From Gemmatimonadaceae bacterium (lineage in GTDB: Bacteria; Gemmatimonadota; Gemmatimonadetes; Gemmatimonadales; Gemmatimonadaceae), in assembly GCA_013816695.1 (NCBI GenBank), contig JACDDZ010000054.1, forward strand, positions 1 through 9,430: a stretch of DNA of 9,430 nt. Reading direction: 5' to 3'. The notes beneath the pieces were generated by a model. The model was given only the letters and a program-made list of their open reading frames with translations. It did no database searches and was not told the DNA's origin. Shown here in pieces: positions 6,130 through 9,430 of this stretch. Both the position numbers and the translations under genes were made by a program. Numbering within the stretch: position 1 is the stretch's first letter; each line of letters opens with the position of its first letter.

Positions 6130-6158
6130 ACTGTAGCAACGCGCAAACTAGCTGTCAA
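6130..6158 (-). promoter_or_regulatory. Promoter of the tyrosine operon (TTGACA, 17-bp spacer, extended TACAGT)
   Basis: On the minus strand a perfect -35 TTGACA lies at 6158-6153. After exactly 17 nt comes the -10 TACAGT at 6135-6130 (four of six consensus bases), with a TG one base further upstream as in extended -10 promoters. Counting the last -10 base as -7 puts +1 at 6123, the A of the leader ATG. It is the best housekeeping-type promoter in the window. Confidence 0.8.
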
Positions 6159-6252
6159 GCATTTTCCAAACGGAAGCAGGCTGTCGTCTTCCTCAAATGC
6201 GGATAGGCATGCGGGTTGCCCTCTTCTATCTCCTATTCAACGAGAGTGGGCA

Positions 6253-6567
6253 ATGGCTAACGAAAGCAGCGGATACAAACACGACGCAAGCGACAGGAAG
6301 CTCGACCAGGTCGCCGCGGCCGAGAATGAGGCTGACCAGGGGAAGGAAAAGCAGACTTCCGCGGGTCCGGGCCACGATCCCGGGGAGATTCGAAAGCACG
6401 ATGATCTGGGGAAGGATCGTCTCTTCGAGGGCCGGCAGCAGCACGACGAGGCCGAGAAGAATAGCGAGAAGGCTCGGTTGGCACGCGATGTCGACCGTCA
6501 CGATCACCCGGTCGATGACGATGTTGCGGACGCCGGATCGGCTGCAGCCGCAAAGCGGAAAAGCTGA
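6253..6567 (+). CDS. Small highly hydrophilic protein, hydrophilin-like, function unknown
   Basis: I do not recognise a family. The 104 residues are dominated by Asp, Glu, Lys, Arg, His, Gln and Ala, with about 8% Gly, no Cys or Trp and no hydrophobic segment. The protein is therefore probably disordered and cytoplasmic. This composition resembles hydrophilins and LEA-like desiccation or osmotic stress proteins, but that is a resemblance in composition only. The codons show a strong preference for G or C at the third position, as in neighbouring genes, which supports a real gene. I start at the ATG at 6253 with a weak GAGAGTGGG upstream. The frame remains open back to 6031, but that stretch lies over the tyrosine leader and promoter and looks non-coding. 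A clear promoter between 6159 and 6252 was not found. Confidence 0.65.
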   Translation: MANESSGYKHDASDRKLDQVAAAENEADQGKEKQTSAGPGHDPGEIRKHDDLGKDRLFEGRQQHDEAEKNSEKARLARDVDRHDHPVDDDVADAGSAAAAKRKS

Positions 6568-6605
6568 CGCACTCGCGCCCCACCAGCACCGGCGGAGGTC
6601 AGCTT
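6561..6605 (+). repeat. Inverted repeat spanning the hydrophilin-like stop codon and the hydrolase Shine-Dalgarno
   Basis: AAGCTGAC (6561-6568) and GTCAGCTT (6598-6605) are a perfect 8-bp inverted repeat. CGCC (6576-6579) and GGCG (6591-6594) are nested inside. The structure covers the TGA of the upstream gene and includes GGAGG (6594-6598), the only good ribosome binding sequence near the hydrolase start. No T-run follows, so it is not a typical intrinsic terminator. Confidence 0.5.
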
Positions 6606-6614
6606 CGCCGTGTA

Positions 6615-7469
6615 ATGCTGGTGTCGGTCGTGGGAATGGCCACCGCCTGTTCGCCGCTGCGAATCGCGGAGGGCATCTTCCTCGGCGATAATTTCGTCAG
6701 GAAAACCGACGTCCCGTACGGTAGTAGTGCACAAGAACGACTCGACGTCTATCGCTCGCGTGTCAGAAGCGGACCGGCGCCCGTTGTGATCTTCCTTCAC
6801 GGAGGGCGATGGCGCAACGGCTCGAAGAACGAATACCGATTGCTTGGCGATGCGTTGACCCGCCGCGGACTGGTAGTCGTGGTGCCCGATTACCGGCTAT
6901 TCCCCGAGGTCGAGTTCCCCGGCTGGGTAGAGGACGCAGCCAGGGCAGTGCGCTGGACGCGAACAAATATCCGTCGCTTCGGTGGCGACAGCTCGCGGAT
7001 ATGGGTTGTGGGTCATTCATCTGGAGGCCATTCGGCGGCATTGCTCGCACTAGACGAGCGCTATCTGCGAAATGTCCGGTTACCTTCGGACGCCGTAAGC
7101 GGCTACGTCATCATGGCCGGTCCGGTGGATACAACATGGACGGACCCGGACGTCCAGGAAGTGATGGGTGCAAGTGAGGATTGGCCATCCACCTATCCCG
7201 TCAATTTCATAGATGGAAAGGAGCGCCCAATTCTGTTCCTGCATGGCGCAGATGACAGAACGGTTTCTGCAAGGAACTCCGTCAGACTCGCCGCGCTTAT
7301 CCGCGAGCGCGGGGGCTGCGCTCGTGCGATTGTCTACCGCGGCGTCAGCCATCTCGGGTTAGTCTTCGCCCTCGCCGTGCCCACCCTGGGGAAGGCGTCT
7401 GTTGCCGATGACATTGTCGCTTTCATCCGCGGCGCGGATGACCCGAAATGTCATGCGGCTGGCGGTTAG
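6615..7469 (+). CDS. Alpha/beta hydrolase (BD-FAE/carboxylesterase-like), probably exported
   Basis: A 284-residue serine hydrolase of the alpha/beta fold, probably an esterase or amidase of unknown substrate. The oxyanion-hole motif HGGRWRNGSK is at 62-71. The nucleophile elbow GHSSG (133-137) has S135. The remaining triad members are D214 in HGADD and H246 in GVSHLG. The order and spacing fit the esterase/lipase and kynurenine formamidase-like group. The N-terminus is a short hydrophobic stretch ending in ATAC with C12, which could be a lipobox, but it lacks the usual positive charges and has Ala rather than Leu at -3. There is no upstream ATG, GTG or TTG in this frame, and GGAGG lies 16 nt before the ATG, further than usual, so the start is uncertain. 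A 59-nt gap separates it from the flavin oxidase gene; co-transcription is likely but unproven. Confidence 0.85.
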   Translation: MLVSVVGMATACSPLRIAEGIFLGDNFVRKTDVPYGSSAQERLDVYRSRVRSGPAPVVIFLHGGRWRNGSKNEYRLLGDALTRRGLVVVVPDYRLFPEVEFPGWVEDAARAVRWTRTNIRRFGGDSSRIWVVGHSSGGHSAALLALDERYLRNVRLPSDAVSGYVIMAGPVDTTWTDPDVQEVMGASEDWPSTYPVNFIDGKERPILFLHGADDRTVSARNSVRLAALIRERGGCARAIVYRGVSHLGLVFALAVPTLGKASVADDIVAFIRGADDPKCHAAGG

Positions 7470-7528
7470 GCGTCTTGGCGAATGAAAGTCGTCGCCCTGA
7501 AGTCAGCGATCCACTGTAGATTCTTCGG

Positions 7529-9355
7529 GTGGCTGAGATCAATAGACGGCTGTTTCTCAAGGCTGCGGCGGCGATGTCTGTGTTGGCGAGCGGTTGTTCG
7601 CAAGCGCTGCAGGGACTCGCTGGACTCCTTCCGCGCACCAAAAGCCGTGTCCGGCCGGGCGACCCGCTATGGCCCTCCGACGCTACATGGGACGATTTGC
7701 GGCGGGCGGTACTCGGGCGTTTGATCAGGGTCGACTCGCCGTTGGGATCTTGCAGTGTTTCCCCCCACGGTTCGGCATGTACCGACGTCATCAGGCAATT
7801 GAAGAACCCGTTCTACATCGGCGATCAACCGGCGCTCACGCAAACGTTCGGATGGATCGATGGCTGGCGATCCTCCCCCAGCGTCTACGCAGTCTCAGCT
7901 GCCTCGACCGGCGACGTGGTTGCTGCCGTCAACTTCGCGCGCGATCACAATCTCCGCGTCGTCGTGAAGGGCGGCGGCCACAGCTATCAGGGAACGTCGT
8001 CTTCTCCGGACTCGTTGCTCATCTGGACGCGCACGATGAATGAGATCGTCATGCACGACGCGTTCGTTCCGCGTGGCGCGGGCACGAACTTAGCGCGGCC
8101 GGCGGTTTCGGTCGGCGCAGGCGCGATGTGGGGGCAGGTTTACGAGGCTGTCACGACCAGGGGCGGTCGCTTCGTACAGGGCGGCGGGTGCACGACCGTT
8201 GGCGTGGCTGGTCTCATTCAGAGCGGTGGCTTCGGGAGCTTCTCGAGGAGATATGGCCTCGCCGCCGCAGGACTGCTGGAAGCGGAAGTCGTGACTGCGG
8301 ACGGCGTCGCGCGAATAGCGAACGCCGTCACGAATCCGGATTTGTTCTGGGCACTTAAGGGTGGCGGGGGAGGAAGCTTCGGAATCGTTACCAGGGTGAC
8401 GCTCAAGACGCGCGATCTCCCTGAAAACGTCGGTGCGGCGTTCGGGACTATCAGGGTCAACTCTGAGCCTGCGTTCCGCCGCCTCACCGCTCACCTGGTG
8501 AGCTTCTACCACGATCGACTTTTCAACCCTCATTGGGGCGAACAGCTGCGGTTCACTCACGACGCGGTGCAGATCCAGATGGTGTTCCAAGGGATGACCG
8601 GTCAGCAGGCGGAGGAGCTTTGGAAGCCGGTGGTGGATTGGGTGACGAGCGCTCCACAAGATTTCGTGTGGGAGGCGCCTCTGGTGATTGCCAATCTCCC
8701 CGCACGGCATTTATGGGATGCAGAGTTCCTGAAGCAGAACGTTCCGCAGCTGGTCGTCGCGGACGATCGCCTGGGCGCTTCTCCGTCCAACTTCTTCTGG
8801 GCGGGAGATGGGAGCCAGGCGGGTCAGTTCGTCCATGGGTACCGGTCCGCGTGGCTACCAGCGTCGCTTCTGGAAACCGAGCGACAGAGCGTTCTCACCG
8901 ACGCACTGGTCGCTGCCAGTCGCAGTTGGACCGTCTCTCTGCATTTCAACAAGGGTCTCGCGCGTGCTTCCACGGAGGGTATGGCGGCAGCGCGAGACAC
9001 TGCAATGAACCCCGTGGTACTGGATGCATTTGCTCTCGCGATCATCGCCGGCGAGAGTCAATCCGCTTTTCCCGGAGTGCCGGGCCACGAACCCGATTTG
9101 GCAGCTGCACGCCGCGATGCCGCCGCAATCAACCGCGCGATGGACCAGCTGCTGAGGCCCGTGCCCGATTCAGGCTCCTACGTCTCGGAGAGTGATTTCT
9201 TCGAGCGCGATTGGCAGCGGTCGTTCTGGGGGTCGAACTATCCGAGATTGCTCGCCATAAAAACGAAATACGATCCGGACGGATTGTTCTTCGTTCACCA
9301 CGGAGTGGGAAGCGAGGTGTGGAGTTCTGATGGGTTCACCAGGTTGGCAAGCTGA
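7529..9355 (+). CDS. Tat-exported FAD-linked oxidase, BBE (berberine bridge enzyme)-like
   Basis: A 608-residue flavoprotein of the PCMH/VAO fold that oxidises an alcohol, sugar or other small molecule with O2 or another acceptor; the substrate is unknown. The N-terminus is a twin-arginine signal, NRRLFLKAAAA, with R6/R7 and a hydrophobic stretch ending at SGC (C23), possibly a lipoprotein cleavage site. The FAD domain covers about 112-293. H151 in KGGGHSYQG and C221 in GGGCTTVGVAG match the His and Cys that bind FAD covalently twice in BBE-type enzymes. The substrate domain follows. The C-terminal BBE motif at about 550-598 contains NYPRLLAIKTKYDPDGLF. The GTG at 7529 is the first start after an in-frame TAG and is the one that yields the Tat signal; no strong Shine-Dalgarno is visible. 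Export suggests a periplasmic or cell-surface role, perhaps together with the preceding hydrolase. Confidence 0.92.
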   Translation: MAEINRRLFLKAAAAMSVLASGCSQALQGLAGLLPRTKSRVRPGDPLWPSDATWDDLRRAVLGRLIRVDSPLGSCSVSPHGSACTDVIRQLKNPFYIGDQPALTQTFGWIDGWRSSPSVYAVSAASTGDVVAAVNFARDHNLRVVVKGGGHSYQGTSSSPDSLLIWTRTMNEIVMHDAFVPRGAGTNLARPAVSVGAGAMWGQVYEAVTTRGGRFVQGGGCTTVGVAGLIQSGGFGSFSRRYGLAAAGLLEAEVVTADGVARIANAVTNPDLFWALKGGGGGSFGIVTRVTLKTRDLPENVGAAFGTIRVNSEPAFRRLTAHLVSFYHDRLFNPHWGEQLRFTHDAVQIQMVFQGMTGQQAEELWKPVVDWVTSAPQDFVWEAPLVIANLPARHLWDAEFLKQNVPQLVVADDRLGASPSNFFWAGDGSQAGQFVHGYRSAWLPASLLETERQSVLTDALVAASRSWTVSLHFNKGLARASTEGMAAARDTAMNPVVLDAFALAIIAGESQSAFPGVPGHEPDLAAARRDAAAINRAMDQLLRPVPDSGSYVSESDFFERDWQRSFWGSNYPRLLAIKTKYDPDGLFFVHHGVGSEVWSSDGFTRLAS

Positions 9356-9430
9356 TTCCGAAGAATCACAAAGCGATTTAGTCGTGAGCTATCAATGTTT
9401 CCGCGTGTCGAGATCCAGCTTCGTGCTTAC

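Noticed and set aside
6119..6213. Direct repeat GGCATGCG at 6119-6126 and 6206-6213
   Set aside because: Only two 8-bp copies with a palindromic GCATGC core. The first is fixed by the leader start codon, and chance cannot be excluded.
6031..6252. Open plus-strand frame in front of the hydrophilin-like gene
   Set aside because: It lies across the tyrosine leader and its promoter on the other strand. The minus-strand Tyr-codon ORF, promoter and terminator explain this DNA better.
6197..6691. 164-residue plus-strand frame overlapping the hydrophilin-like gene and the hydrolase start
   Set aside because: It is Arg-rich, has no recognisable domain and has the look of an out-of-frame reading. It would also overlap the start of the clear hydrolase gene.
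9356..9430. End of window after the BBE-like oxidase
   Set aside because: No terminator hairpin, RNA gene or convincing start of another gene is visible in these 75 bases.

Overview
The window is GC-rich (by eye roughly 60%), with tightly packed operons, GTG and TTG starts, an ECF sigma factor paired with a zinc anti-sigma factor, and an apparently leaderless small ORF. This fits a free-living soil or water bacterium. Gemmatimonadota or Acidobacteriota are my best guesses, but no marker gene settles it. I see no rRNA, tRNA, CRISPR array, transposase or phage gene.

Layout. (1) Positions 1-529, minus strand: the N-terminal part of a CDP-alcohol phosphatidyltransferase that runs off the left edge. 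(2) Positions 530-624: a divergent control region with a housekeeping-type promoter reading left and an ECF-type promoter reading right. (3) Positions 625-3728, plus strand: a four-gene operon of TVP38/DedA-like membrane protein, MerA-like pyridine nucleotide-disulfide oxidoreductase, ECF sigma factor, and RsrA-like zinc anti-sigma factor. The genes are separated by 1 nt, 9 nt and an 8-nt overlap. The ECF-like promoter in front suggests autoregulation, and the anti-sigma zinc motif has RsrA spacing, which suggests a thiol or redox stress input. (4) Positions 3747-6158, minus strand: a tyrosine-directed aromatic operon of DAHP synthase, AroQ-class chorismate mutase and prephenate dehydrogenase, ending 18 bp from the convergent sigma operon.

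The most notable element lies in front of the DAHP synthase gene, at 5974-6158. It contains a strong promoter with 17-bp spacing, whose predicted start site falls on the ATG of a 27-codon leader ORF. Six of the first 13 leader codons are Tyr. An intrinsic terminator follows, and its 5' arm can instead pair with a perfect 8-base complement inside the leader ORF. This is the full architecture of a ribosome-mediated tyrosine attenuator. It would couple Tyr-tRNA charging to the enzymes for the first step of the shikimate pathway, for prephenate formation, and for the first committed step to tyrosine.

(5) Positions 6253-6567, plus strand: a small, very hydrophilic protein that resembles hydrophilins. 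A long inverted repeat spans its stop codon. (6) Positions 6615-9355, plus strand: a secreted or lipoprotein-type alpha/beta hydrolase, then a Tat-exported BBE-type flavin oxidase with both residues for bicovalent FAD attachment. The last 75 bases (9356-9430) show nothing I can name.
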